From the NCBI GenBank assembly GCA_963791945.1, contig CAWBUD010000004.1, positions 472,321 through 536,320 on the forward strand: a DNA stretch of 64,000 nt, in the 5' to 3' direction. The notes beneath the pieces are model-generated. The model ran no database searches, had not been told where the DNA came from, and saw nothing but the letters and a program-made list of their open reading frames with translations. A program made the position numbers and the translations under genes. Below, piece by piece: positions 25,094-36,900 of the stretch. Source of the stretch: PALSA-1003 sp963791945. GTDB taxonomy: Bacteria > Pseudomonadota > Gammaproteobacteria > Burkholderiales > Casimicrobiaceae. Position 1 is the stretch's first letter. Each line of letters starts with the position of its first letter.

Positions 25094-26278
25094 TGAGTGA
25101 ATCCGGAACGCGCGAGCCCCGCGGGCGTTCGGACGTGGATAGGGTTTATCGCGCTAACGCGATCGGCGAACTTAAAAACGTGCGAGCAGGTGCTTGCCAC
25201 GTATTTCTACGAGGCATGCCCTTCCGCCATCAGGGCGGACGCGACGGCGTCAAAAACGCCAGCGCGGCATCCGAGTCGATGCTCGGATCCGGAATTCCGG
25301 TGTTCTGTGGGGGATGTCTCTTCCACGATCGCATCCTCGGCCCTGCCACCAGGCCGTCTGATCGTTCACGTACTTAGCAGTGGGTGCGAAGCCTCAAGGG
25401 CAACGCGACGCCACGCCGAGCGCTCACATCGAGCGCATCACTCGTACGCAGGAAGAAACAGCTTCGAGAAGCAAACGGTCGGCATCGATCAGGTCGATGC
25501 AGCGAAGGGTCTGGCCCATCGCTTAGGCGAATCGCGCTCTAAAGGCGGCGATTCGTGGGATCGGTGGCAAAGGCCGCTACCGCGACCTTGAGATACGGGC
25601 TCTTAAGGCCCGGCACTGCGTGAGGCGGTTAACGCCCGCAACGCTCGGTGTTCATCTCCGAGATCTGTTCGCGATGAACAGGAACAAGCAGCGGAGCGAG
25701 TATTGACGCGCGCGACGAACGCGTCAAGAGCGACGCGGGAAAGTCGGCTTGACAAGCGAAATTTATCCTAATTGGTGGTCGAACAGGTTTCCTTCGCGAC
25801 CGCAATGCCACGCGAAGCCGCGCCAGGCTTGACATTGCGGTGGGGGGTGATTCCCTCAGGTTCTATTCCGATTGAGATCAGGCGGGGTCCAGGACGGTCG
25901 TATCGCCTTGGAGTGCGACCCTGGTGCGCGTTCGGCCGCTCTGGGGCCGCTTGGGGAAAGGTGAAGTCGCACTGTAGTCGCAGTGGAGTGCACCTGAAGT
26001 GCGACCTGATCCCGGAAGCACGCGGAGAAAGCGCCATTCGAGGAAAGGAACGGTGGGAAGGGAACTACTCCGGAGCGAACCTGATGCACCGCACAGAAAC
26101 GCACGGCACGTGTCGTCTGGGCACCCGATGTTGGCTTTGGTCCACACCAAATCGTTTCGGGCAGGGACCGAAGCGAGGTGCGCGCACTTCCAATCGGTTG
26201 CTCATCCGACCGAGAGCGATGAATCGATGGCTCGGAGGCGCGCTGCACCCACTGGAAATATCCAAGACTGAAGCGCAC
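25094..26278. other. 1.2-kb region of the island without recognised gene
   Basis: Several overlapping open frames of under 170 codons exist on both strands, none with a ribosome site plus recognisable motif. Short GTCGCACT/AGTGCGAC inverted repeats are scattered at 25,910-26,010. It may be regulatory or eroded sequence. Confidence 0.5.
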
Positions 26279-26280
26279 TA

Positions 26281-27097
26281 GGGCCTGTTCACACTATCCG
26301 CAGCCCATCGACGATGAGCGCGAAGTTGATGAAACCGAGAAACATGACGTCGAGCTTCTCGAATCGCGAGAAGATGCGGCGGAAGCCCTTGAGCCGGCGG
26401 AACAGCCGCTCGATCTCGTTGCGTCGCTTGTACATGGCGCGGTCGTATTCCCACGGCGTGACCCGATTCGGCTTGGGCGGCACACCGGGAATGAAGCCAA
26501 GATCGAGCGCCAGCTGCCGAGTTTCGTCGCCTTCGTATGCCCGATCCATGATCAGGTGGACGGCCACGGCGTCTTGCCCAGCCTGCTGCAGCAGCTTGCG
26601 GCCCTCGGGCGCGTCGTGGGCCTGGCCAGGGGACAGCGCAAACGTTATGGCCGTTCGAGCATCCGCGGCAACCATATGAATCTTGGTGGTCCATCCGCCG
26701 CGGGACTTGCCGATGGCTTGCGGGCCGTTTTTTTTAGAGCCCCGGTGCCGTCCGGATGCACTTTGACCGCGGTACTGTCCAAAGACACGGCTTCGATCTT
26801 GATGCGCACGATCTGAGCATGCTGCAGCTGCTGCGAATACGCGATCCAGCACGCCGTTCTTGGACCAGCGATTCATGCGCGTGTAGATCGTGTGCCAGTT
26901 GCCGAACCGCTTGGGCAGACCGCGCCACTTGCAGCCTTGCTCGGCCACATACAGGATCGCGTTCAACACTCGCAAGTTGGACAGGCTCACGTTGCCGCGC
27001 TGGGTCGGCAAACAGTGATCGATCAGCGCGTACTGCGCTTCGGTGATTTCCATTCGCGCAGTATGCCATCGATTCAATGAATAGTGTTAACACGCCC
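26281..27097. mobile_element. IS5-family (IS427-like) insertion sequence
   Basis: 817 bp with imperfect inverted repeats: GGGCCTGTTCACACTAT at the left end and GGGCGTGTTAACACTAT (reverse strand) at the right end. TA dinucleotides at 26279-26280 and 27098-27099 are consistent with the target duplication of this group. The transposase reads on the minus strand. Confidence 0.82.
26289..27053 (-). pseudogene. IS5-family transposase with compensating frameshifts
   Basis: The N-terminus (MEITEAQYALIDHCLP, then GCKWRGLPKRFGNWHTIYTR) and C-terminus (DRAYEGDETRQLALDLGF, then NEIERLFRRLKGFRRIFSRF) are normal for this group and in one frame. The 38 codons between about 26,846 and 26,730 are out of frame; the neighbouring frame there reads IVRIKIEAVSLDSTAVKVHP, which holds the first catalytic Asp. 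An extra base near 26,845 and an A8 tract at 26,728-26,735 mark the shifts. The single long frame therefore lacks the first Asp and should be inactive unless ribosomes shift twice. Confidence 0.7.
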
Positions 27098-27479
27098 TAA
27101 TGGCCTGGCTGCGCGTCTGCTACCGCTGACCACCGGGTTGAGACGTAGGCATGTCCAGAATTGAAGACTACTGAATCGTCCTCGATTCGTTGTTTTGGTG
27201 GCGGATTTGCAGCCTCCGCAGGTCATCGTGACAATGCCGTCGGAAGACCCGGCCACATCAAATACTGGCCGGTCATGATCTTAAGACTTTGTATTAACGC
27301 AACAGACGAGACCTTGAGCCGCCCACGGTTGTCACACTCGCGACACGTTCAGCAAGCTACAGTTGCTCAGAAGTCGAGGATGTGTTCTGATCGCACGACC
27401 GCGACTGTTCGCTACAAAGCAACTCGCGAGCAGGCAACGTGGCAAACGACAAGCTTGACCGGACCTTCAGGGAGGTTCC
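27098..27479. other. intergenic region before secreted protein genes
   Basis: No gene recognised. The last 60 bp include the AGGGAGGTT ribosome site of the next gene. A promoter for the toxin locus probably lies here, but no clear -35/-10 pair could be chosen. Confidence 0.45.
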
Positions 27480-28292
27480 ATGAAACGGCACGTTGCTGCC
27501 CTTGCGGCAGGTGCACTCTCGTTTCTCGCCACTGCATTCGTTGATGCCGGGACGCCCAATACGACCGCAGCCGGTGCTGTCAGCTACGAGATCGGTGCAG
27601 GCTGGGTCACCGACGGTGTCGATGTCAACAGCCAGACCCGCTGGTTCATCTTTAATGAATTTGCCGGTCGGTCGTACTGCGTCGAAGCGTCGCTCGGACC
27701 CGCGACCTACTTCCCGCTTGATCCGCTCGTCACGCTTTACTCTGATCTCGCGGGCAATGTCGTCTACCTTTCCAACAACGACGGTGCCGGCGAGGCGCCG
27801 CAGTACCGGGGCTCGCGCGTTTGCTACCAATCCGCGCTGGCCGTCGGGACGAGCACGGCGCGCCTCTTCAGCGTCAATGTATCGGTGAGCGGCACCGACA
27901 GCGGCTTTCTGAGAACCCGAGTAATCGATACGACGCTCGTGTTTCCCATGCTGTGTCTCAAGAACGACAACACCGGCGCAGTCAAATACAGTGTCACTCT
28001 GTCCATCGCGAACACGACGACGATCGACATCAACGCATCCGTGTACGTCCCCGGTTACGGGTCAGTGAAGACGTTTACCGGCGGCACCATCCTCAAGGCG
28101 CCGAACCAGTCGACCGGTAACGGCAACATCGTCAAGCAGACCGTGACAGCACCAACGGGCGTCGTCAACTGGACCTGGGACGGAGCAACTTATCTGACCA
28201 ACGACGGCCCACCAGGCGCGTTGGAAGCATGGGCTGATACGAACGACGGTTGCAGCACGTCAGTTGTCCGGATCTACGCGAATCCGAGATAG
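27480..28292 (+). CDS. secreted hypothetical protein of the toxin locus
   Basis: A 270-residue protein with a Sec signal (residues about 1-23, LAAGALSFLATAFVDAG). The mature part is beta-rich with many Thr/Ser/Asn and four or five Cys that could form disulfides (YCVEAS, RVCYQS, MLCLKN, DGCSTS). No family is recognised. It is preceded by AGGGAGG and lies 60 bp upstream of the Ig/cyclase-fold protein in the same direction. It is probably co-expressed with the Rhs gene. Confidence 0.65.
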   Translation: MKRHVAALAAGALSFLATAFVDAGTPNTTAAGAVSYEIGAGWVTDGVDVNSQTRWFIFNEFAGRSYCVEASLGPATYFPLDPLVTLYSDLAGNVVYLSNNDGAGEAPQYRGSRVCYQSALAVGTSTARLFSVNVSVSGTDSGFLRTRVIDTTLVFPMLCLKNDNTGAVKYSVTLSIANTTTIDINASVYVPGYGSVKTFTGGTILKAPNQSTGNGNIVKQTVTAPTGVVNWTWDGATYLTNDGPPGALEAWADTNDGCSTSVVRIYANPR

Positions 28293-28352
28293 GCGCCCTT
28301 CGCGCATCGACTCCGGCGCTGCACCTGCCGACCAGCGAAGGGAAACGCCGCC

Positions 28353-30821
28353 GTGAGCCGCTCCGGTGACACGCGCCACTCTCTGTGTCGTGCGTCGGCG
28401 GTGGTGTGCGCGGCATTCGCCATGCTGCTGGCGCCGGTGTTCGCAGCCGCAGCGTTACTGGGAGACGACGACGATCTGATCGTGATCGGCCTTCCCACGG
28501 TCACACTCTCGCTTACCAGCCCGCCGCCGAACAGCGTCTATGCCGCTCCGGCGACGGTGCAGATGCAGGCGACGGTGAAGGTCGCCGCCGGCACGGTCGC
28601 GAGCGTCGACTTCTACCAAGGGGGTACGCTGCTGGGCAGCGCGAATTCTCCGTTCAACTTCACTTGGGCCGGCTCCGGGTCGGGCGTGGCGGCAGGCGTC
28701 TATTCGCTCTCGGCCCGCGCGCAATCTAGCCTCGGCCTCGTCGGCACGTCGCCTCCCGTCACCGTGCGCGTGTGCGACGTGCCCAGCGTCGCATTGACCG
28801 CGCCCGCGTCCGGCTCACTCGTGGGATTGAACAGCACTGTCAACCTTCAGGCCACCGCCTCTAGTCCTGCCAACGCTTGCGCGATCGCGAGAGTGGAATT
28901 CTATGCGCAGACGACCGGCTCACCGGTCCTGATTGGAACTGCTGTCGGCAACCCACCGTATCTGATGGACTGGACCGCTACGCCATTAGGGGGCGTAGCG
29001 TTGACGGCAAAGGCCTATGACGAGCGCGAAGTCTCCGCGACCTCATCGCCGGTGAATGTGACCGTCGGCCAGGCGCCGGCAATCACCAGTGCCAACAGCA
29101 CAACCTTCACCGTGGGACAGGCTGGGAGCTTCACCTTCACGGCGAGCGGTTCGCCCGCTCCAACATTCAGCTTGAGCGGTTGCTCATTGCCATCCGGCGT
29201 AAGTCTGAACGGGAACAGCGGAATCCTTTCCGGCACCCCTGCGGCCGGTACGGGCGGCAGCTACGCCTGCGTGCTTACAGCGTCAAACGGGATCAATCTG
29301 CCGGCCACGCAGAATTTCACGCTGAGCGTCAATCAGGCGCCGTCGATCACGAGCGCGAGCGGCGCGACCTTCACGGTGGGTCAGAACGGAACCTTCACTT
29401 TCACGGCGAGCGGCTTTCCCGCATCGACGTTCAGTCTTACGGGCTGCACGCTGCCGAGCGCGGTAACGTTGAACGGGAGCAGCGGTGTGGTTTCCGGCAT
29501 TCCTGCCACCGGGACGGACGCGGTCTACAACTGCACCGCGAGCGCGCAGAATGGCGTCGGCAGCCCGGCGACCCAGGCGTTCGCATTGACGGTGAATCCA
29601 GCACCGGCGATCGACGCCCGCGCCTTGGGGTTGGCGTGGCTATTCCAGCACCAAAGAGGCGACGGGAGCTGGGCTGGTGCTGCGGGGCTGGACTTGCCTG
29701 CCATCAGCGCGGCATTGACTGCGTTCCTGAATGCCGGAATCCAGCGTGGCAACAATTTCAAAGCGGCGGTAGGCAAGCTCGCCAATAGTCAACCCGCGAG
29801 CATCGACGGGAAAGCACGGCAGCTTGCGACTCTGAGACTCGCCGGCAACGACGTCACGTTCTTCGTCACGCAGCTGACCATTGCCCGTAATCAAAGCATC
29901 GCGTGGGGGTCACTCGCCGGATATGCATCGAGCCCTGCCGACACCGCGCTTGCGCTTTCAGCGCTGATCGATGCCGGCGGCTACTCGAGTAGCGATGTAC
30001 AGACCGGTTTGTGCGCAGCAGTGCTGACCACGCAGCGCTCGGGAGGCGGCTGGTCGTACCAGGGACAGGGCACCAATCCGCCGTCCAATGCGACGAGCGC
30101 AAGCATCGTGCCCACCGCGTATGCGATCCTGGTGCTGCGCAAGGCGATCACCTCGCTCGGGCTCTCGCAGATAACGTGCAGCGGAACCCAGTACGTCCTA
30201 TCCACCGTGACCGGCAACGGTGTCGCCTTTCTCCTCACGAAGCAAAACGCGAGCGACCATGGCTTCGGTGAAGACGGGGCGAGTGCTGCGCTGGAAACGG
30301 CGCTCGCCTATCTAGCGATCCAAGCCGTCAATCCTTCTCACTCCGCTCTGGCGCCCGCCCAGGGCTATCTGATCGGATCCCAATTGCCTAACGGCTCCTG
30401 GGCCAACGACCCATTCCAGACCGCGCTCGCGCTGCAGACGTTCCCCAGCACGACCCTGGCGCAGTCGGCGAATGACGGTGTGCCGGATGTCGTCAAGCAG
30501 ATTCTGGGCATCAGTGGTACCAGCGCCGTCCGCAACCTGCTGCCAGGCAACGGTCTGGGCGTCGCGGGCACAAGCGCACCGTCCACACTCGCCACCGGTG
30601 CAGTGAACCAGAGCTTCAGTTACACGCTTGTCGGCTCGGGGGGTGTCGCTCCGTACACGTTCAGCCTCGTCGCCGGCAATCTGCCGGACGGCTTGACGCT
30701 TGCCACCAATGGGACCATCACCGGCACGCCGACTGTGGCGGGGCCATTCAGCTTCATCTACCAGGCGAAAGATAGTCAGAACACGACCTGGCTGATCGAT
30801 GCCCAGATCCTGATTAATTGA
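28353..30821 (+). CDS. secreted Ig-like / prenyltransferase-fold repeat protein
   Basis: An 822-residue exported protein (signal AVVCAAFAMLLAPVFAAAA) from GTG 28353. Two Ig-like domains near the N-terminus (SPPPNSVYAAPATVQMQATV; APASGSLVGLNSTVNLQATA) precede two putative-Ig (He_PIG) repeats (PSITSASGATFTVGQNGTFTF, then LPSAVTLNGSSGVVSGIPA). Residues about 425-720 look like the alpha-toroid of terpenoid cyclases or prenyltransferases (LAWLFQHQRGDGSWAG, SADTALALSALIDAGGYSS, TQRSGGGWSYQGQG). A last He_PIG repeat closes it. No catalytic DxDD or zinc ligands are evident, so binding rather than catalysis is likely. It lies 126 bp upstream of the Rhs gene start. Confidence 0.78.
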   Translation: MSRSGDTRHSLCRASAVVCAAFAMLLAPVFAAAALLGDDDDLIVIGLPTVTLSLTSPPPNSVYAAPATVQMQATVKVAAGTVASVDFYQGGTLLGSANSPFNFTWAGSGSGVAAGVYSLSARAQSSLGLVGTSPPVTVRVCDVPSVALTAPASGSLVGLNSTVNLQATASSPANACAIARVEFYAQTTGSPVLIGTAVGNPPYLMDWTATPLGGVALTAKAYDEREVSATSSPVNVTVGQAPAITSANSTTFTVGQAGSFTFTASGSPAPTFSLSGCSLPSGVSLNGNSGILSGTPAAGTGGSYACVLTASNGINLPATQNFTLSVNQAPSITSASGATFTVGQNGTFTFTASGFPASTFSLTGCTLPSAVTLNGSSGVVSGIPATGTDAVYNCTASAQNGVGSPATQAFALTVNPAPAIDARALGLAWLFQHQRGDGSWAGAAGLDLPAISAALTAFLNAGIQRGNNFKAAVGKLANSQPASIDGKARQLATLRLAGNDVTFFVTQLTIARNQSIAWGSLAGYASSPADTALALSALIDAGGYSSSDVQTGLCAAVLTTQRSGGGWSYQGQGTNPPSNATSASIVPTAYAILVLRKAITSLGLSQITCSGTQYVLSTVTGNGVAFLLTKQNASDHGFGEDGASAALETALAYLAIQAVNPSHSALAPAQGYLIGSQLPNGSWANDPFQTALALQTFPSTTLAQSANDGVPDVVKQILGISGTSAVRNLLPGNGLGVAGTSAPSTLATGAVNQSFSYTLVGSGGVAPYTFSLVAGNLPDGLTLATNGTITGTPTVAGPFSFIYQAKDSQNTTWLIDAQILIN

Positions 30822-30947
30822 CGACGCTTGCGCCCTCACTCCCCACGAAGAGGCCGCCTCAGCCATCACGATCGACCGAGGGCGGAACACGAGTACGCGC
30901 GGGCACCGACCGCTGACCCCCCGTCCGGCCGCCAGACCCTCAGGACC

Positions 30948-33900
30948 ATGCCCATGCCGCCGCTTCTGCGCCACTTTTTCTTCTCGCTGATAAGCGCGTG
31001 GCTCGCGCTGGCATCGCTGCCGGCAATGGCCGCGCACCGGGACGCGGCGCCGCTGCCCCGCGATGTCGTGCAGCGGATTGTGAGCAAGAGCGCTGTTTCG
31101 AGCAGCTCGCCGCTGGTCGATGCTGTGAATCAGTTCCTCGACGGACTGACGCAGATCGCCAGCCCGCAACAGGCTGGTCCATCACAAGGCCTGCTGGTCG
31201 CCGGTCAGCGGACGGCACTAGCGCAACTGCGTCTCCAGGCGGAAACGGAGTTTGCACAGACGCGCGCGCATCTGTTGAGCCAGGGGCTCAGTGATCAAGT
31301 CAGCGCTTGGGACGCGTTCGTCGTCCAGATCGAGAGCCGGTTCGATAGCCTCGATGCGGCGATGGCGGCCGCCAATGTTCCTGATCCGACGGCGAGTGCC
31401 GGTGCGCTCGATAATCTGCGAGCCAAATTATCTGCGCTACATGGAGCCGTCCCGGCACGCGAGTTCGCACCCACCGGCGTGCCGTCGCCAACCTTCCGCT
31501 TGGACGTACCACCGTTTCCAGCGCCGGTCGTTCCAAGTAAGGCTGTTCCTCGATACATGACGCGGCAAGCCCTGGGAAACATGTATGCGTTTGTAGGGAA
31601 GGAGCTTCTCGCCGCCGCGCCGCCCACTCCACCCGAAGCAATGAGTTGTGGATACACCAGTGCCGATTTGAGTGCGACACCCGATACTCCGCAGACCGCG
31701 GAGATCCAGACCTTGGCGCAGCAGCTGGGATATTCGCCGGCGCGGATTTTCCAGTACGTCTCCAACAACATTAGGTTCGAGCCCTATTACGGCTCGCTGA
31801 AGGGTGCCCAGGGCACGTATTACGCGCAGGCCGGCGGACCGACCGACCAGGCATCATTGTTGATTGCCCTGTTGCGGGCTTCGAATATCCCGGCCCGATA
31901 TGTGCGCGGCCAGGTGGCCGTCATCGATCCGGTTTCGGACCCCGGCGGCGGCCGCATCGCCCGTTGGTTGGGGGCGAAGAGCTACACCGGAGCCGCGAAC
32001 ATCCTGGCGCAGGGAAGGTTCTCGGCGGCTTACTACCCCAGCAGCGGCCAGACCACCGGTGTGTCCTTCAATCATGTCTGGGTCGAAGCGTGTGTGCCCT
32101 ACGGCCATTACCGTGGCGTACCTGTCGACAACACGGGTGAGCGCTGGATTCCGCTCGACCCGAGTTTCAAGGACAAGACCTACCAGGCTGGCATTGCGAT
32201 CGGCGTGAGCTTCGACTACGGGAGCTATCTTGCTGCGCGCAAGAATGGTCCGGGCAGCTTGCCGCAGGAAGCCTATGCATTGCAGGTTGAGGCTGCTGTG
32301 CGGAGCACCAACCCGAACGCCACTGCCGAGGATGTGCCCTATGCGGGGACCATAAAGGCTCTGACTGTCGACCTGCTGCCGGCGTCGCTGCCGTTCGAGG
32401 TGCTCAATTTCACCAACTGGTTTGGAACGAGTTCACCGGAAGCGGCGCTACTTCCGGCGAATCATCGGTACCGCTTCGCGATCAGCGGCCTAGGTCTTGC
32501 GAGCCCCTATTCGCTCTACCTCCCCGACGTCGCGTTGTCCCGCGTCACTCTCGGCTTCAAGGGTGCGACCTCGGGCGACCAGACGGCGTTGAACAGCTGG
32601 TATGCCGGCAGTGGCGACCCAACCTGCGGGCTGCACATTAATGTCGTACCGGTGCTGCGTGTCGAGGGAGTGGACAAGTCAATCGCGGGTAGCAGCGTCA
32701 ACCTGTGCACGACGACGAATACGCTCACCCTGGGCGTGTACCTCGACGAAGTCGATCCCAACAACCCGCTCGGCCACGCGGTCACCTACACCAACATTGC
32801 CGCGGCCAACTGGCATGCGCTGCAGGCCTACGCTTTCCAAGCGTCCGATGCCTTGCTGGCGAAGCGTGCCGCCAGTCTTATCTCGGCGGTCAATACGACG
32901 CCGAATCCCAACGCTTCGGACACCACCCGGGATAGCATCGAGGGCGAGTTCCTGCATCTGGTGAGTCTCAAGTACATGCGTTATGCCACCGATGCATTAA
33001 AAGGCTTGGGTGGCTTGAACGGCGAGTCGGGCGAAAGCGGTAACCACCTAGGACTCGCCTCGTCGCAGTCGAGAGTGCAATACCTGTTTGACCTGCCTTA
33101 CGCCGTAAACCGCAACGGCTTCCTGGTCGATATGCCGGGGATGCTGAGCCGGAGTGTTGATCTTACGACCGGTAGCAGCGGCTTTGCCAATTTCAAGCTG
33201 GGTGCCTATGCAACTTCGGCCTACGAATCGTACGTTTGGCAGGAGAACGCTCAGCTCGACGCGGTGAGTACCGTGCGGGGGCTGCAATTCGCGAACGAAA
33301 CCGGCATAGGCATTGTGACGGCCACCAGCGCCAACTGGTCGACCGTGCGATCGCAGCTATCGGTCTTCGCGGGTCAGAGCCCGGATGATTGCAATAATAA
33401 TGGTGGACTCCAGTATCCGAGATGTCTCATCGATTCCACGACGACTGGCGTACTGGGACTCATCAACCAGGGCTATACCGTCACGCTCCCTCGTTCGTTG
33501 ATTCAGTACGGTAACTGGAAAGGCTACGTGCACGCGGACGAGAGCAGTGCCGTCATCGGCATGATCATCAGCAAGTGGGCAGGCGGTTTCACGACCGACC
33601 CTTTGCCTGCCGACACGAACACGTACAACACCGGCAATACAGCGAGCAACTACATTCTCCAGACCGATGCTCCAGCCGTGCTGTCGACCGATCCCGCACT
33701 GGTCAACAGCGGCAACGGTGCGAACGGTCAATGTTTCGGGGTCTGCGCCGGCGATCCGGTGAACATGGTAACCGGAAACATGTACCACAACGAGCGCGAC
33801 ATCGTCGTCAAGGGCCGCGGCGGCCTTCCGATCGTGTTCGATCGTGCCTATAACAGCCGCAAGCCGGTCGACGGTCCGCTTGGGTTCGGTTGGACGCACA

Positions 33901-36900
33901 GCTTCAACCACGTCCTGAAGATGTATGGCGTCGAATCGGGGAAGGCCAAGCTGTCGTGGATCGACGGCAAAGGCGCAGAAAAATTCTTCGCTACGACCAG
34001 CCAGACCAACGGCCACATCACGAAACCGTCAACGGTCCCCGATCCGTCCGGGATCTTCGTGAACTTCCAGCGGCTGTCCAACGGCACGTACACGATTCAG
34101 GAGAAGAACGGGCTTCTCTACACTTTCGCCAACGTCAACGGACCGTCGGGCGTGCCGGGACCGAACACCACGCCCACCTACGCGCAACTCCTGTCGATCG
34201 CCGACCGCAAGGGCAATGTGCTCACGATGAGCTACACCGCGATCAGCGGCTGCACCGGCGGCGCTCTGCTGTGCGCGGTTACGGACGGACTCGGCCGGAC
34301 GGTACTCACTTTCTCCTATTCCGGCACCCGCATCAGCCAGATCCAGGATTTGTCAGGTCGCCAATTCCAGTACACGTACGACGCCAACGGCAACCTGATC
34401 ACCTTCAAGAACCCTCTGACCATCACCGGCACGCAGAGTCCGGTGACGTACACCTATTACGCCGCCTCGGACGGCGCGAGCCTGAATCACCTGATGAAGC
34501 AGTACACCCTGCCGCGCGGCAACGGCATGAAGTTCGACTACTACGAAAATGGTCGCACGTTTCGGCACACCGTGGTGCTCACCAATGGCACGCTGTCGCC
34601 CGACCAGGTCAATACCTTCACCTACAACGACTTCCGGCGCGAGACGGTGCAGGTGAACGAGCGCGGCTACGAGCGGCACTTTTTCTTCGATCCCTATGGC
34701 AATCCGCTCAAGATCACGGAGGAAAACGGCGCCGATCACACCTACACCTACGACTGCCCGGATCCGACCAAGTCGATCGGCGATCGCAACTGCAGGAATC
34801 CCTTCAACCGTCTGTCCAAGACCGATCCAACGGGGTACGCCACGCAGTACGCCTACGATAGCAACGGCAACGTGACGCAGATCACGACGCCCCGTGGAGC
34901 GACTGTCAAGTTCTTCGACTTTACAGCGTTCAACCAGCCGCGGCGCATCCAGGACGGCAACGGCCATTGGACGATCCTGCGCTACGACGGCGTGGGCAAC
35001 CTCACCGACGAGATCCACACGATCGCGAGTTACACGCCGCCTGTCTGCTCCGGCGAGTGCACGATCCCGGCCGCGAATCAGATCCTCTCGTGGACGGTGA
35101 ACGGATACGACAGCGTGGGCAATCTCACGAGCGCGAAGCGGGTGCGCGACTTCGCGGGCCAGATCGCCAACAACACGCCGACCAGCAATACCGGCCCGAT
35201 CCTCACCTACACGTTCGATACCAACAAGCTCAACGTGACCACGATGTCGCGCACGGGAATCAAGAACAGCGACGTTGGGGTCACGACGCAGGCTTCGGCG
35301 ACCTTCACATACGACAGCCTGAATCGCTTGACCAGTGGCGTCGACGCTGACTGGCAGCCGACGCAATTCGCCTACGACGCGCTCGACCGAGTGACACAGG
35401 CCACCGATCGCCTCGGGAAGCTCCGCACGTACCAGTTCGATGCTAATGGTAACCCGACCGGACAGCAGCTCAAGTTGCCCGTGGCTGGCGTCAACACCCT
35501 GGTCGACTCGAGCGCGGCGCGCTACGACGATTCCGATCGGAAGATCGCGACCATCGATGCCGGCGGTTTCGTCACTGCCTACGCCTACGACCCGGCGGGC
35601 AACGTCCTCAGCATCGCCAACCCGGACAATTACGTACTGTCCTTCGACTACGACCCGGCGAACCGGGCGGTGCACGCGTACGACCAGGAAAACCACGCAG
35701 TCACCACGACGCGCGACACCGATGGTCGCACGCGCACGGTGACCGACCCGAACGGCAACGTCGTGACCAACGCCTATTGGGATGCGAGCCGCGACGGCAG
35801 GTTAAAGAGCACGACCTATCCGAAGATCACCAACAACGGCAGCGGCCCGACACTCACCGGCGGCCGCGCCGTGCAATTCGACTACGATGTGGTCGGCAAC
35901 GTCATCAGCGTCGCGGAGATCCCTGCTGCCGGCTCGGGCCAGGCGAACCGCACGACGACCACCAGCTACGACGAGCTCAACCGGCCGACGCGCATCGTCG
36001 GGCCGCAGTACACCGATGCCATGTACGGCGCGGTGTGCCCGGTCACGATCGACGCCTACGACACGCTCGGACGGCTGACGCAGGTCTCCGCCGGGCGCAC
36101 ACCGACTCCGTGCACGAACGCGGCCTCCGACATCGTCACGCCGCAACTGACCTACGCCTTCGACGATTTCGGGCGCAAGGTCAAGCAGACCGACGCGCTG
36201 GGTCAGTTCTGGAGCTACAGCTACGACGGCAACAACAATCTCCTCACCTCGACCGACGCCAAGGGCCAGACCACCAGCTTCACCTGGGACGTCGGCCATC
36301 AGCTCCTCACCCGCACCGAGCAGGGCGGGCGGCTCACGACGTATATTCGCAACGGCTTAGGACAACCCACCCAGGCCCAGCACCCGGAAGCGACCTACAG
36401 CTACGGCTACGACACCGCGCATCGGCTGGCGCAGGTCAGCGACAGCCGCGGCGGGAAGACCTTGAGCTACGCCTGGAGTCCCGGAGGCTTGCTCAACACG
36501 GTGACCGATACCGAAGGCCGGCGCACCGACTATCTGTACGATCCGGTGGGGCGGCTCGCGGAAGCGATCGGCCCGAACGACGACAGCCTGGTGTTCCGCT
36601 TCGATGCTGGCGGGCGGCTCGCCGAGAAGCTCCTGCCCAACGGCGGCAGCGCGCGCTACCTCTACAACGAGGACAACACGCTGCACCAGGTGGTGAACCG
36701 CAACACTGCCAGCACGATCCTCACCCAGCACGACTACGCCTACGACGGGGTGGGCAATCGCCTGAGCCACGCCGAGCAGATCGGCGGGACCACGCTCAAC
36801 TATGCCTACAGCTACGACGAGCTGAAGCGCTTGACGCAAGTCGCCAACGGCACGGCGAGCCAGCAGGAGAGCTACGCCTACGATCCGCTCGGCAACCGGA

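Noticed and set aside
34353..35696. 447-codon minus-strand frame inside the Rhs gene
   Set aside because: Val/Arg-rich shadow of repetitive YD-repeat codons; similar shadows recur opposite each Rhs copy.
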